From positions 1 through 64,000 of IMG/VR virus record IMGVR_UViG_3300020179_002709: a stretch of DNA of 64,000 nucleotides, one strand, 5' to 3'. The notes beneath the pieces are model-generated. The model had not been told where the DNA came from, ran no database searches, and saw only the letters and a program-made list of their open reading frames with translations. Shown here one piece after another: positions 1 to 12,026 of this stretch; position 1 is the first letter of the stretch, and each line of letters starts with the position of its first letter. Source of the DNA: a virus. The position numbers were made by a program, and so were the translations under genes.

Positions 1-212
1 CACCAAAGTGGATATTGATTACTCCTGAGAACGCCGATAAGGTGTTTGCCGAACTAAAAGAGAAAAAAGTAGACTTAGTTCTTTTTGGTCTCACAGACGA
101 AGGGTATGAAGAGTTAGCAATTAATATGGCCGAGCTTCGTAATTTTATAGCATCTCAAAGAGCCATTATTATTAAATATAAAGACTACTACGAACCAAAA
201 GCCAAAGAGTAA
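1..212 (+). CDS. conserved hypothetical protein, 3' part
   Basis: The frame is open to the left edge, so the true start lies outside the window. A TTG at 15 is the only start-like codon inside and has no clear ribosome binding site. The visible part (about 70 residues) is charged and probably helical, with no motif I recognise. It ends three bases before a tail adhesin gene, so it is probably the last cistron of an upstream fibre operon. Function unknown. Confidence 0.6.
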   Translation, partial: PKWILITPENADKVFAELKEKKVDLVLFGLTDEGYEELAINMAELRNFIASQRAIIIKYKDYYEPKAKE

Positions 213-215
213 ATA

Positions 216-1463
216 ATGCCTACCTTAATTACAGCTGATAATCTAGCAGCTAATACGATTACATCTGAGAAAATATCGAGTACGGTTGCACTCGGGGGCC
301 CAAAAATAGCTAATGTTCAAATTGCTAACTCCTCTTGGTCAGTACTGGACGATACGGCCGTTGATGTGGGAGGGGGATACCTCTTAATTAATGGTACTGG
401 GTTTGTTACTGGTTGCTCCGTGTTGCTTGATACGACATCAGCATCATCGGTGACGTTTGTCTCATCAACGCAACTTAGAGTAGTTGCGCAAGCCAAGTCT
501 GCAGCAACCTACAACGCATACGTAGTAAATCCGGACGGAGGTACTGCTACAAGAGTAAATGGAATTACATACTCTGCAAGCCCTAGTTGGGTAACTGCTT
601 CTGCTCTTGCTAATGTTGCAACTAAAACAGCTTATTCTTATCAGTTAACAGCAACCGGAGCAGCATCATATTCTCTCCAGGCTGGCTCATCTCTGCCCGC
701 AAACTCTTCTCTTGCTGCCAATGGACTGTTTAGTGGTAATACAGACGTAGCTTCTGATACTTCTTACTCTTTTACGGTTTTAGCAACCGATAATGAATTA
801 CAAGATTCACCAAGAACGTTTAGCTTTACTGTAACAGCAATAGCTGCACCAGACATATATTTGAAAGGTGAGGAAGAACCATTAGTAGATTCTTCTTCAT
901 CGCCGCTATCATTGAGTATTTCTGGGGTTTCGAGATCACAAAATCAAGTCAATACAGGTAGCTACAGTATTTTAATTAACGGAACAAATAAAAATATATC
1001 TTTTGGAGGCACAAATTCTTCCGATTGGGATTTGGGAGTAAACAAAGGCACTAATATTATTTCAGGCGCATTTGAAATGCAAATTTATCCAATGTCGCCA
1101 GCAGCCTCCAGGTGTGCTATTATTGGTAGATACAATGAACCAGGAGAACTGGGATGGACAGTAGATTATAACAATAATGGTGCTTTATTTTTAGCCGTAA
1201 ACGGCTCCGGAAGTCAGTCAGATAATGGATTATTGACTTTGAATCAATGGCAAAAACTAGCGTTGGTTTACGAAAATAATTCTGGTACTTTTCAAGTAAA
1301 AATTTATAAAAATAATTCACTCATAACAACATATAATATGTCCAGCGCAACATCACCTTCTTCTGGATATAGTTTGATGTTAGCTCCTAGATCTGGGTCC
1401 CTAAGTCTAAATGCTTACATTGATGAGTTTAAGTTTTGGAAAGGAAGCAGAGGTCCGTACTAA
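216..1463 (+). CDS. tail adhesin: IPT/TIG + Ig-like + LamG-like head
   Basis: This 415-residue protein is a probable distal tail fibre or adhesin. Residues about 30-120 look like an IPT/TIG beta-sandwich (GGGYLLINGTGF, then YNAYVVNPDGGTA). Residues about 125-210 resemble a putative Ig domain (LPANSSLAANGLFSG). The C-terminal 200 residues look like a concanavalin/LamG-type lectin fold (DWDLGVN, WQKLALVYENN, AYIDEFKFWKG), suggesting glycan binding. The IPT plus Ig part is related to the N-termini of the genes at 7972 and 9759, whose heads are different. No signal peptide, as expected for a virion protein. Domain calls rest on sequence pattern only. Confidence 0.72.
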   Translation: MPTLITADNLAANTITSEKISSTVALGGPKIANVQIANSSWSVLDDTAVDVGGGYLLINGTGFVTGCSVLLDTTSASSVTFVSSTQLRVVAQAKSAATYNAYVVNPDGGTATRVNGITYSASPSWVTASALANVATKTAYSYQLTATGAASYSLQAGSSLPANSSLAANGLFSGNTDVASDTSYSFTVLATDNELQDSPRTFSFTVTAIAAPDIYLKGEEEPLVDSSSSPLSLSISGVSRSQNQVNTGSYSILINGTNKNISFGGTNSSDWDLGVNKGTNIISGAFEMQIYPMSPAASRCAIIGRYNEPGELGWTVDYNNNGALFLAVNGSGSQSDNGLLTLNQWQKLALVYENNSGTFQVKIYKNNSLITTYNMSSATSPSSGYSLMLAPRSGSLSLNAYIDEFKFWKGSRGPY

Positions 1464-1492
1464 TGAAAAAACTATTACGTTCTAACAACAAA

Positions 1493-1500
1493 TATAAATA
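1493..1500 (+). promoter_or_regulatory. T4-type late promoter box
   Basis: An exact TATAAATA octamer, the T4 late promoter consensus, lies in the 71-base gap between two fibre genes, 35 bases before the start of the collagen-like fibre. The presence of a gp33-like co-activator in this window supports late promoters of this type. Transcription from it is inferred. Confidence 0.6.
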
Positions 1501-1534
1501 TTAAAAGTATTAACACCTAACCTAAAAGAAAAAA

Positions 1535-4198
<2,664 letters not shown>

Positions 4199-4230
4199 GT
4201 AATAATACATTTATTAAAGGAATAAAAAAA

Positions 4231-4512
4231 ATGCTAAAAGCAAACGCTGAAAAGTTCTTTTTCCAGGATATGGGATGGGGACACAATCCTCCTACTCAAG
4301 CTTACGTTTATTCGTATACTGGCAACGTGCCCGCAAACACCTCATCTATTGCAGTTGCAACGGAAGAGCTTTTAATGGTGGTAAATGGTGACTTTAACAA
4401 GTCCCATTGTGTTATTATTGATAGTGAATCAAATAATACAGTACTTTTTTTAAAAGAAGAAATTTCCTCGAATAATTTTTCGTTTTTATACGAAATTAAT
4501 TCTGCAGAATAA
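4231..4512 (+). CDS. hypothetical fibre-island protein
   Basis: This gene encodes 93 residues and is preceded by a good ribosome binding site, AAAGGAAT, 8-10 bases before the ATG. The protein is of mixed beta character (AYVYSYTGNVPANTSSIAVATEELLMVVNGDF), has no signal peptide or membrane segment, and matches no family I recognise. It sits between the collagen-like fibre and two unknown fibre-island proteins, so a role as fibre accessory, chaperone or connector is plausible. An internal TATAAATA at 3964 could be its late promoter. Confidence 0.6.
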   Translation: MLKANAEKFFFQDMGWGHNPPTQAYVYSYTGNVPANTSSIAVATEELLMVVNGDFNKSHCVIIDSESNNTVLFLKEEISSNNFSFLYEINSAE

Positions 4513-4525
4513 CCGGAGACCTTAA

Positions 4526-5416
4526 ATGTTTGTAAAATACGTTTCCCATCCTAACGCAACACTAACTACTATAAAGAGCGATATTGTTTCTATATTGTCT
4601 GGAAGTATTGCAACAGCAAATGACTTCGGGGTCAATTGTAATAAAACCTCTACTCTGGTATACGGTTCCTTCCCTTCTAATACATATGCCGTGGTTAACT
4701 CTTCAGCGATGGCGTTCTCTAAAAACCATAATGACTACACCGGCAAGACCTATTATTTTAGAATAAATTTTTCCGGTAATAATTGGACGTCAATTACAGC
4801 GTCAGGAAATTATACTGCAGCGAACGATACATTTGCTAATACTGACCATACGAGGTCGTTTCCAAATACTGGTACTTCTTCCTCGCCAATGGCACCTCAA
4901 TCCGCAACAGCAGGGATAACGTTTTACATTATAGCAGGCGCCGAAACATTCCATATGGATACACCTACCTATTCGGGCAACGCTGCAAAATCAGTAACGC
5001 TGTGTGATATTAGTCACACCGGGCTTACAAGAGAATTCACAGACTCAGTTCTAATGGCTGGCTTTGATCAAATCTCTAACGTGTTTAGTAATGCTAATTC
5101 TGCTTTTGGAGTAGCGCTACCAGCAGCAAACGGAGCTTACTTTACCCAATCATCAAACGGTGCTAATTTAACATTAATTAGTACGGCTTTACCATCCACA
5201 CCTATGGTAGCAGCAAACGGGTCTCAAATTACTATTGAAAATCCTGTGTTTGTATATCACGAACTTGGTGGAAATACTAATCATTACGTATATGGTGTAA
5301 GTAGAACTTCTACGCGCACAATAGAAGCTTATAGAACATATACAGATAAAGATAGTAAAATAAAAGTAATATTACCAGCAAATAACTCATTCAGTTTAGC
5401 TTTAAACGCAGATTAA
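4526..5416 (+). CDS. putative virion structural protein of the fibre island
   Basis: This gene encodes 296 residues, with CGGAGA ten bases before the ATG. The start (FVKYVSHPNATLTTIKSDIVSILSG) resembles small N-terminal segments of other marine phage minor tail proteins, and the remainder is Ser/Thr/Asn-rich beta structure. I recognise no catalytic motif. The next gene begins with a related plan (a short helical N-terminus followed by a beta-rich body), so the two may be distant paralogues. Likely a fibre-tip or adhesin component; this is inferred from location and composition. Confidence 0.6.
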   Translation: MFVKYVSHPNATLTTIKSDIVSILSGSIATANDFGVNCNKTSTLVYGSFPSNTYAVVNSSAMAFSKNHNDYTGKTYYFRINFSGNNWTSITASGNYTAANDTFANTDHTRSFPNTGTSSSPMAPQSATAGITFYIIAGAETFHMDTPTYSGNAAKSVTLCDISHTGLTREFTDSVLMAGFDQISNVFSNANSAFGVALPAANGAYFTQSSNGANLTLISTALPSTPMVAANGSQITIENPVFVYHELGGNTNHYVYGVSRTSTRTIEAYRTYTDKDSKIKVILPANNSFSLALNAD

Positions 5417-5431
5417 CGGAGAAATATAAAC

Positions 5432-6853
5432 ATGTTTGCAACCATCGACGCAGGACTTGGCTCAAATACGGACTACCGTAACTATGCTATTAATTTTATG
5501 CGAGCAGTTAGAACAATTGCTACTGCTAATGCCGGAACAACCCCAACATGTAACGTTATATCTGGTCCTTCCGGAACAATGGAATCCAATCAGATGATTA
5601 CTGTGATTTCAAATACATCAGCCGGAGGCTGGACTGTTGATGAATCCAACACCTCATATAATCTGATTGGAAACACTTACAATTCTTCCGGGGCTTCCGG
5701 TAGCTACCCCTACTCTTTAAATTTATACACTGATACTGGAAAAAATCAATATCCGTATCATATGTTTACAATTAGAACTAACCCCTCTTATTCTTTTGGT
5801 TCATCGTTTAACTCCTACCCTCACCTGGCTTTTTACACCGGTGTAAGTAATACTGCGGTATGGGGGTCTGGATCTTACGGTGGTAACTATAGTTCAGGCA
5901 TAGGTACAACAAGCAGCTTATTAACTGATGTTAATAATTCTTGGTCTAATCCTTCTTATCAAAGCAATCCTGCTTATCATACTTGTTTTAATGTGTCTCA
6001 TATGACATGGGGTGGCAGCTATACAAACTCAATTGGTGAGAACGCTAATTTATTTTATGTTGCAGCGACAAGCGATTATATTATTATTTTAAACCGTGGA
6101 TGCGGTATGGTGTATTCCGGAAAAAGAACTACTCAAGGATGGGAAGATAGTTATGATGATAATCCTCCTGTAGTTGGATTTCAATTCAATCGCTGGATGT
6201 ACCCTCAAAGTATTTTTGGCTGGCAAAGAGTAATGACCGTAAACGGTGGAACACCTTCAGCAGCTAACATATCTTTTCATAAGTACGTTGGATGGGACAG
6301 CGTACACGCTACTAGCTGGTCCAACAACTCATATAACGCAGTGGACCCTATCTCTGGCAGCCCAATTTATTATGGATATGCAAATCAAATTGCTCCAATG
6401 TATACTTCACCTACTGCAGTAAGAATTAAATATCCTAATATTACGGCACCTGCTGGTTCAGGATTATATAATTCTCCAAACATGCTGTTTCATTCTATTA
6501 ATCATAGTGTTGGATACTATAGTTATAATATATACGGCTCTTATCCAAGCACGTACCGCGCGGTACATTATGCTCCAGCGGTAGATACATCTTCAGGCGC
6601 CTTAACACCACCTGCAGTACCTATTGTATATTCTATTTACGGGATGAGCTTTAACCCTGGAGGACGACTTAAAGGTATTTACAAGTCCTTATCTGGTCCC
6701 ACATCGTATTGTTCTTCAGTAGCAACAAATAGACAGCAGGTAACAGTAAACGAAAGTGGAACTAATACCACATATATGAATATTAATATGTTTATAGGTG
6801 TTAGTCAGTACGGTAACACCTACACTGATAGTTTCTTAATTAAGGTTGCGTAA
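5432..6853 (+). CDS. putative large virion/adhesin protein
   Basis: This gene encodes 473 residues, with an ACGGAGA ribosome binding site upstream. The N-terminal 35 residues look helical (NYAINFMRAVRTIATAN). The rest is rich in Gly, Ser, Tyr and Asn, as in phage receptor-binding tips. It has no signal peptide, transmembrane helix or recognised enzyme motif. Its stop overlaps the next start (TAATG), so the two are translationally coupled. A structural or host-binding role is inferred from neighbours only. Confidence 0.6.
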   Translation: MFATIDAGLGSNTDYRNYAINFMRAVRTIATANAGTTPTCNVISGPSGTMESNQMITVISNTSAGGWTVDESNTSYNLIGNTYNSSGASGSYPYSLNLYTDTGKNQYPYHMFTIRTNPSYSFGSSFNSYPHLAFYTGVSNTAVWGSGSYGGNYSSGIGTTSSLLTDVNNSWSNPSYQSNPAYHTCFNVSHMTWGGSYTNSIGENANLFYVAATSDYIIILNRGCGMVYSGKRTTQGWEDSYDDNPPVVGFQFNRWMYPQSIFGWQRVMTVNGGTPSAANISFHKYVGWDSVHATSWSNNSYNAVDPISGSPIYYGYANQIAPMYTSPTAVRIKYPNITAPAGSGLYNSPNMLFHSINHSVGYYSYNIYGSYPSTYRAVHYAPAVDTSSGALTPPAVPIVYSIYGMSFNPGGRLKGIYKSLSGPTSYCSSVATNRQQVTVNESGTNTTYMNINMFIGVSQYGNTYTDSFLIKVA

Positions 6854-7350
6854 TGCCCATAAATGTAGGGGATTTTGACGGTGCTGACCCACACTTAGAT
6901 AGTTTTCAGGTCTATGCTGTTGGTGGGGGAGGTATTGCCTTGTCTGGTAATACCTTCAAGCTAAGTCTAGATCCGGACTTTACCTACGCTGCCTTAATAG
7001 CCGCCGGTGGTGGTGGCGCACTTGAGTTATCTGATCAAGATGCACCGGAAAATGCCTCCTACTTAACTTACGTACCAGGCGGAGGACAGATAGGGTTATC
7101 AGCCAATACATTTAGACCGTCTCTTGACCCTGATCATACATATGCAAGTGTTATTGTTGCTGGCGGGGGCGGGGCCCTAACACTATCAGATCAAGACGCC
7201 CCAGAAAATGCCTCTTATATTACGTATGTGGCAGCCGGAGGACTAATAGGGTTAACGCATGCACCGTTCCATGCATTATTAGATAGTGAGTTTCCATCTA
7301 CTGGAGGGGGCGGAAATACTGGCACCTCACAAATATGGTCTTTAGGTTAG
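6853..7350 (+). CDS. glycine-rich repeat protein of the fibre island
   Basis: This 165-residue protein has two tandem copies of a unit of about 55 residues. Each unit carries GGGGAL, then LSDQDAPENASY, then a GGxIGLS-type stretch and SLDPDxTYA. A third, degenerate unit ends in GGGGNTGTS. Glycine-rich repeats of this kind are seen in phage fibre tips and adhesins. It is coupled to the preceding gene by TAATG. Exact role unknown. Confidence 0.62.
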   Translation: MPINVGDFDGADPHLDSFQVYAVGGGGIALSGNTFKLSLDPDFTYAALIAAGGGGALELSDQDAPENASYLTYVPGGGQIGLSANTFRPSLDPDHTYASVIVAGGGGALTLSDQDAPENASYITYVAAGGLIGLTHAPFHALLDSEFPSTGGGGNTGTSQIWSLG

Positions 7351-7351
7351 T

Positions 7352-7771
7352 ATGAAAAAACTTTTATTGATTCCAGTTGTTTTATTACTAACCGGGTGTG
7401 CTCCATTACTAACTAAGTTATATGAGTCTTATTTTCTCGCACCATATGATAATGTTGAGTATGCATTAGTAAATAAAATTAGAACAATGGCATATTTGGC
7501 CGAACCAAATTGCACCAACAAAAAACAAATACAATCTGATTTAGAAGGAATGTATTTTATATCGGTTGAAGCTAAAAACTTTAGCCAACATTTACCTGAT
7601 AATAAAGATTCAACAAAGCTTACTGCAGACCTGAGCACACTTGTAAAAGGTGCATTTGATCATTATGAAAAGAATGAAAAGGTTGGTGAGGCTTACTGTA
7701 AAGCTAAAATGAAACAAATATATTCAAATGCTGAAACAATACAAAAAGTAATAGGGGCTAAACCAAGATGA
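7352..7771 (+). CDS. phage-encoded lipoprotein
   Basis: This 139-residue protein has a classic lipoprotein signal peptide: MKKLLLIPVVLLLTGC, with the lipobox LTGC at residues 14-17. The mature part is helical and charged with two further cysteines. It should be exported and lipid-anchored in the host envelope. Placed among fibre genes and close to an XhlA-like membrane protein, it could block superinfection or take part in lysis as an outer spanin, although it is longer than usual Rz1 proteins and not proline-rich. The function is inferred. Confidence 0.7.
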   Translation: MKKLLLIPVVLLLTGCAPLLTKLYESYFLAPYDNVEYALVNKIRTMAYLAEPNCTNKKQIQSDLEGMYFISVEAKNFSQHLPDNKDSTKLTADLSTLVKGAFDHYEKNEKVGEAYCKAKMKQIYSNAETIQKVIGAKPR

Positions 7772-7971
7772 CATTAAATGAAATTAAAGCCTACTTAACA
7801 GAGTATGCTAAAGATTATGACGAGGGTAGACTGTCGTCGGAAGAGTATAAAGAACTTCTGGCCGGTCTTGATCTATCTACTGCAATTACAATGAACGCAG
7901 AAGAGCTTCAAGAAAAAGAGCAATTAAATACCTATATTAATGCTACCATAAACGTTCTATCGGCGGTCTAA
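7768..7971 (+). CDS. small acidic helical protein
   Basis: This gene encodes 67 residues, overlaps the lipoprotein gene by ATGA, and its stop directly abuts the next ATG. The sequence is acidic and helix-forming (MTLNEIKAYLTEYAKDY, then LSSEEYKELLAGL), with no export signal. A cytoplasmic or virion adaptor role is possible. I do not recognise a family. Tight coupling on both sides supports it as a real gene. Confidence 0.6.
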   Translation: MTLNEIKAYLTEYAKDYDEGRLSSEEYKELLAGLDLSTAITMNAEELQEKEQLNTYINATINVLSAV

Positions 7972-9498
7972 ATGGCATTAACTACTATCCCTATTTCAGG
8001 TCTAGAATCAAACGTTGTCCAGCAAATTCAGTCTGGTGGCGGGATACCTAGAATTATTTCTATTTCTTATCCAGGGGATGATACAGCGGCCTTGCCAGCC
8101 GGTGGTCAAACTATTACCATAAATGGGTCTAATTTTTTATTGACAAGTGCTGTGTATGTTGATGGTGCCCAGGTTGGAGTAGTATCATATGTTAATGCTA
8201 ATACTCTGACATTTGTTACACCAGCTAAAGTAGCATCTAATTATTCGTTATACGTTGTAAACCCTGACGGCGCTACAGCCATTGCTGTTCCGGGAGTTTC
8301 TTTTTCTAATGCGCCTGTCTGGTCAACATCATCAGGTTCTATTGGTACTCCATATGAAACTACAGCTTTCAGTATAAACCTTTCTGCTACAGGTGACGGT
8401 TCTGTTTCTTATGCAATGGCAGCTGGAAATACTTTACCGACCGGACTAACGCTTGCAGCAAATGGATTGTTAAGCGGCACTATACCTGCAACAGACCCTT
8501 CTACAACATATACATTTTACGTTGATGCTGTTGACGATCAAAATCAAGAAACATCAAGATCGTTTAGTGTCACATATACAAAAGATGAGGTGATATGGTC
8601 GTCCCCAGCAAACGGTGCTGCTTATGCCTGGGATATGTCAGTGGCTAATAACTTCACACTCACAGCTAACAGCGCTGCTGGTAAATCTATAACTTATACA
8701 GTACAATCTGGATCTCTTCCAGCAAACGTTTCTATCTCGAACAACAGCGTTACAGGCACACCAAATTCTGTTCAGGCCAACACTTCGGTCGTAATAAGAG
8801 CTACAGCTAACGGAACTAATCGCTTTGCGGATAGAACTCTTTATTTTGCAATCATCGATCCAGCACCTTCTACTATAGGTCAATTTTATCAAGGTGGTTA
8901 CTATGCCGGGCAAATTTATTATGAAGATACGGGTGTTCAGTATTACCTATTAGTAGCACCAAAAGCATCTGGTGAATCACAGCAAGTTTTAGGTCCGATG
9001 AATAATACAGTCCCTATCGGACAATCTCGAGTAGCTGGCCCATTATATTACGATGGGTATAACGCTACTCATAATAATAACAACAGCACGTGGCCGGCTT
9101 TTCAGTGGGCTAGAAGTCTCAATATAAACGGATATACTGATTGGTATATACCATCTATTATGGAATTTGATATTATTGCCTACCATCTTAGCCCTGGGAG
9201 ATCGTCGTCCTACGGAGATTGGTTTGTGCCGTCTTATGCAGGATACGGGGTATCTAATCGAAACCCCTATGCAAGAGTTCCATCTGCAGCAACGTTAAAT
9301 AGTAGTAGTTATTACGATACAACTTCTGTAGCAGCATTTCAAACTTCCGGGGCTCAAAAATTTGAGAGTAGTCAGTACTGGTCAACTACAAAGGAAGATT
9401 CGGTAGCATATGCCATTAGCTTTCCGCTTGGCAGATTAAATGGGGTTTTTGCTAATAACTCCCTCTACACACGCGCCATAAGAAGGGTGGCTGTTTAA
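7972..9498 (+). CDS. tail adhesin: IPT/TIG + two Ig-like + Lcl/DUF1566-like head
   Basis: This gene encodes 508 residues. Residues about 30-115 form an IPT/TIG domain (GGQTITINGSNF, NYSLYVVNPDGATA), followed by two putative Ig repeats to about 300 (LPTGLTLAANGLLSG, SLPANVSISNNSVTGTP). The C-terminal 200 residues resemble the Lcl/DUF1566 C-type-lectin-like fold (AFQWARSLNINGYTDWYIPS, then YWSTTKEDSVAYAISF and a final RAIRRV). The first 295 residues are closely similar to the protein at 9759, whose head is unrelated. Probably a host-receptor-binding tail protein. Confidence 0.75.
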   Translation: MALTTIPISGLESNVVQQIQSGGGIPRIISISYPGDDTAALPAGGQTITINGSNFLLTSAVYVDGAQVGVVSYVNANTLTFVTPAKVASNYSLYVVNPDGATAIAVPGVSFSNAPVWSTSSGSIGTPYETTAFSINLSATGDGSVSYAMAAGNTLPTGLTLAANGLLSGTIPATDPSTTYTFYVDAVDDQNQETSRSFSVTYTKDEVIWSSPANGAAYAWDMSVANNFTLTANSAAGKSITYTVQSGSLPANVSISNNSVTGTPNSVQANTSVVIRATANGTNRFADRTLYFAIIDPAPSTIGQFYQGGYYAGQIYYEDTGVQYYLLVAPKASGESQQVLGPMNNTVPIGQSRVAGPLYYDGYNATHNNNNSTWPAFQWARSLNINGYTDWYIPSIMEFDIIAYHLSPGRSSSYGDWFVPSYAGYGVSNRNPYARVPSAATLNSSSYYDTTSVAAFQTSGAQKFESSQYWSTTKEDSVAYAISFPLGRLNGVFANNSLYTRAIRRVAV

Positions 9499-9507
9499 AA
9501 AAATTAT

Positions 9508-9759
9508 ATGCACGATATTGAAATGTTCGATAAAACTTCTTCGAGGATAGCCGTGTTAGAAAACGAGGTTAAGAATATTGCTTCTGACGTTAAAGAAATG
9601 CGCCAGGAGCAAAAAGAGCAGCATGAAATATTACTAAAAAAATTCTCCACAATGGATAATAGACTGTCTATTGTTGAAAAATGGAGGTGGATGCTTTTAG
9701 GAGCCGCAGCCGTGGCTGGATATATAATTGCACACATTAGAATAGAAAGGCTGTTTTAA
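9508..9759 (+). CDS. XhlA-like coiled-coil membrane protein
   Basis: This 83-residue protein has a predicted coiled coil at residues 8-55 (SRIAVLENEVKNIASDV, then DNRLSIVEKW) and a C-terminal transmembrane helix at about 61-77 (MLLGAAAVAGYIIAHI). This plan matches the XhlA/haemolysin-associated family, which acts with holins in phage lysis. The minus-strand frame over the same bases is judged a shadow. It is coupled to the next gene by TAATG. Lysis or anti-holin function is inferred. Confidence 0.62.
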   Translation: MHDIEMFDKTSSRIAVLENEVKNIASDVKEMRQEQKEQHEILLKKFSTMDNRLSIVEKWRWMLLGAAAVAGYIIAHIRIERLF

Positions 9760-11957
9760 TGCCATCACCATTAACCACTATTCCAGCTACCGGGCTTGAG
9801 GCTAATCTTGTAAGTACAATTACCCAGGGTGTTGGTCCAAAGATTACAACCATAACATATGCCGGTGATGATACAGCTGCACTACCGGCTGGTGGTCAAA
9901 CTATAACTATAAACGGTTCAGGATTTAAAAATACAAGTACTGTTTATATTGATGGTGCTGTTGTTGGAGTAGTTTCTTTTATTGATGCAAACACATTAAC
10001 GTTTGTAGCACCAGCGAAAGCAGCATCTAATTATTCACTGTATGTTGTTAATGTCGATGGTGCAACAGCAATCTCTGTCCCCGGCATCACTTATTCTAAT
10101 GCTCCTGTCTGGTCTACTTCTTCTGGTTCTGTTGGATCCCCGTACGAAGCAAATACATTTAACGTAAGCCTTTCGGCTACTGGTGATGGCTCTGTTACGT
10201 ATGCGATGGCCGCTGGTAACTCGCTGCCCTCCGGGCTTACCCTTGCATCTAATGGATATATTTCAGGTACAGTGCCTGCTACAGATCCTACTACTACGTA
10301 TACATTTTATGTAGATGCGATAGATTCACAAAATCAAGAGACTACAAGATCATTTAGTATCACTTATAATAAGGACGCAGTTACTTGGTCATCACCAGCA
10401 AACGGTACTGCTTATTCTCTTTTTACTGGCACAGCTAATACAATCTCTCTTTCTGCAACCAGTGCATCAGGTAGAGGAATAACCTACTCAGTTCAATCAG
10501 GCTCTCTTCCAGCTAACTTAAGCATTTCGGGCAGTTCTATTACGGGAACGCCTAATACTGCTCAGGTTAATACTTCCGTTACGATTAGAGCTACAGTGGC
10601 TGCCGCTAGCAGGGTGGCCGATCTCGTACTTTATTTTCTTACACAAGCTGATCCACAGCGTTTCTCTAATTTTAATATTAGTGATAGTAATGCTCAGATT
10701 CAAGCCGGTGAGTTTGAAGTAGACTCAGGAGTTAATTTCTGCTATGGTGCTCTGCGTTACGGTTCAAACCGCTCATTAGCTATTTTTAAATATAATTTAG
10801 ATACACAATCAGTGGTTTGGGCAAAAGATATAAATGTATCTGGATTGCTTTCTTATTATACTGGGAGTATGAGTATAGGTAATGGAAAGTTGTTTATTCC
10901 AATAGGTGTTGATTCCCCTGAATATAACATTATAATGTTAGCTCTTTTGACAAGTGATGGTAATATAGTGTGGAAAAAATTGTATGATTCAGAGGATTAT
11001 AGTGTCTCAGGATCCACAGATGCTCCTTCATCCTATCAAAAATCTGTTATTTTTAATTCAAATTCTAATACAGTTTGGTTTGCTCAAAATGGCGGTAATG
11101 ATGCAGGCTGGTTGGTTTTAAACGAGTCAACGGGTAGTCTGGCGTCCCCACAATATGCCTTTTACAGTACTTTTTCAGGAGGAACAAATGCTGATATTTA
11201 TGGGGGATTTATATCCGGAAACACTATAACAAGCTACCATAACCCTAACGCCGGTGATCCTGCTTACGTAATAGCAAACACCAGTTGGGCGACGTCTCCA
11301 ACAGCAAGAAGATTAACATATAGTGGATCACTTTATCACGAATCTGCATTTCTTAATAATAATGGCGATTTTGTCGGAGTAGTTATAAAATATTCAAACG
11401 GTCCTATATTAAATTCTGCTAGTCAAAAAGAGTACTGTATTACCACTCCTACAGGTAGTAATACATTCTGGTTTACCCCTGCAGTTGCTAATGGTAAAAG
11501 TTATAGCTTTGTACGGCGAGTAGTGGATTATGATGGTAGTTATTATGTATTTGGATCCCATGATTTTGGAGGATCGGCCGAATACAAAAATTCACCTTTT
11601 TTAATAAAATTTACTAATAAAACCGTAAGTTGGGCTGTAAGATTCAGACAGGATAATAATATTCCAGAAATATATCCTACAGTAGCAGCTGCTACTGTAT
11701 CAGGTAACAAATGCTATTTTTCTTTCTATCAAAATATCTTTACCTACCCCACAGCAGGGGGCATAACCGGTACTTTAACTGCAGGAGGAATAACTTATAC
11801 AATAGAAAATATAACAATCAGTACATCTAATGCTGAAGTTACATCTAGCTCTATTGGTGCCGGGCTCTATACAGATTCAGGTGGTAAGACTTTTAGTGAT
11901 GCGTCTGGGCTTTCCATATCCAATAAAAACATAACACTTACTTCTAACACATATTAG
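9759..11957 (+). CDS. tail adhesin: IPT/TIG + two Ig-like + propeller-like head
   Basis: This gene encodes 732 residues. The first 295 (GGQTITINGSGF, NYSLYVVNVDGATA, LPSGLTLASNGYISG) are a near-paralogue of the gene at 7972. The remaining 430 residues are different: repeated beta blades with alternating Gly and Trp/Phe (FKYNLDTQSVVWAKDI, LTSDGNIVWKKLY, WLVLNESTGSL, FLIKFTNKTVSWAVRF) resemble a PQQ-like or Kelch-like beta-propeller. It is the last gene of the adhesin island, before a sigma70-type promoter. Confidence 0.74.
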   Translation: MPSPLTTIPATGLEANLVSTITQGVGPKITTITYAGDDTAALPAGGQTITINGSGFKNTSTVYIDGAVVGVVSFIDANTLTFVAPAKAASNYSLYVVNVDGATAISVPGITYSNAPVWSTSSGSVGSPYEANTFNVSLSATGDGSVTYAMAAGNSLPSGLTLASNGYISGTVPATDPTTTYTFYVDAIDSQNQETTRSFSITYNKDAVTWSSPANGTAYSLFTGTANTISLSATSASGRGITYSVQSGSLPANLSISGSSITGTPNTAQVNTSVTIRATVAAASRVADLVLYFLTQADPQRFSNFNISDSNAQIQAGEFEVDSGVNFCYGALRYGSNRSLAIFKYNLDTQSVVWAKDINVSGLLSYYTGSMSIGNGKLFIPIGVDSPEYNIIMLALLTSDGNIVWKKLYDSEDYSVSGSTDAPSSYQKSVIFNSNSNTVWFAQNGGNDAGWLVLNESTGSLASPQYAFYSTFSGGTNADIYGGFISGNTITSYHNPNAGDPAYVIANTSWATSPTARRLTYSGSLYHESAFLNNNGDFVGVVIKYSNGPILNSASQKEYCITTPTGSNTFWFTPAVANGKSYSFVRRVVDYDGSYYVFGSHDFGGSAEYKNSPFLIKFTNKTVSWAVRFRQDNNIPEIYPTVAAATVSGNKCYFSFYQNIFTYPTAGGITGTLTAGGITYTIENITISTSNAEVTSSSIGAGLYTDSGGKTFSDASGLSISNKNITLTSNTY

Positions 11958-11986
11958 TTGCCTTTAGCTGTACTTTTTTATATAAT
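11958..11986 (+). promoter_or_regulatory. sigma70-type promoter upstream of primase gene
   Basis: TTGCCT at 11958-11963 and TATAAT at 11981-11986 are separated by exactly 17 bases, in the intergenic gap after the adhesin island. It would start transcription of the primase-thyX-nrd operon, marking the change from late to early or middle genes. Confidence 0.6.
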
Positions 11987-12026
11987 CACTCTGTGGTACG
12001 GTTAAACTAGATCATTACTATACATA

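Noticed and set aside
1463-1504. 13-codon frame after the first adhesin
   Set aside because: It starts by TAATG but is very short, Lys/Asn-rich and overlaps the late promoter box; no support for a gene.
8638-9498. Lcl/DUF1566-like head as a target of a diversity-generating retroelement
   Set aside because: C-type-lectin-like heads are common targets, but no reverse transcriptase and no matching template repeat is seen in the window.
9504-9737. Minus-strand frame of 77 codons over the XhlA-like gene
   Set aside because: The plus frame has coiled coil plus TM structure and is coupled to its neighbour; the minus frame is alone between plus-strand genes.
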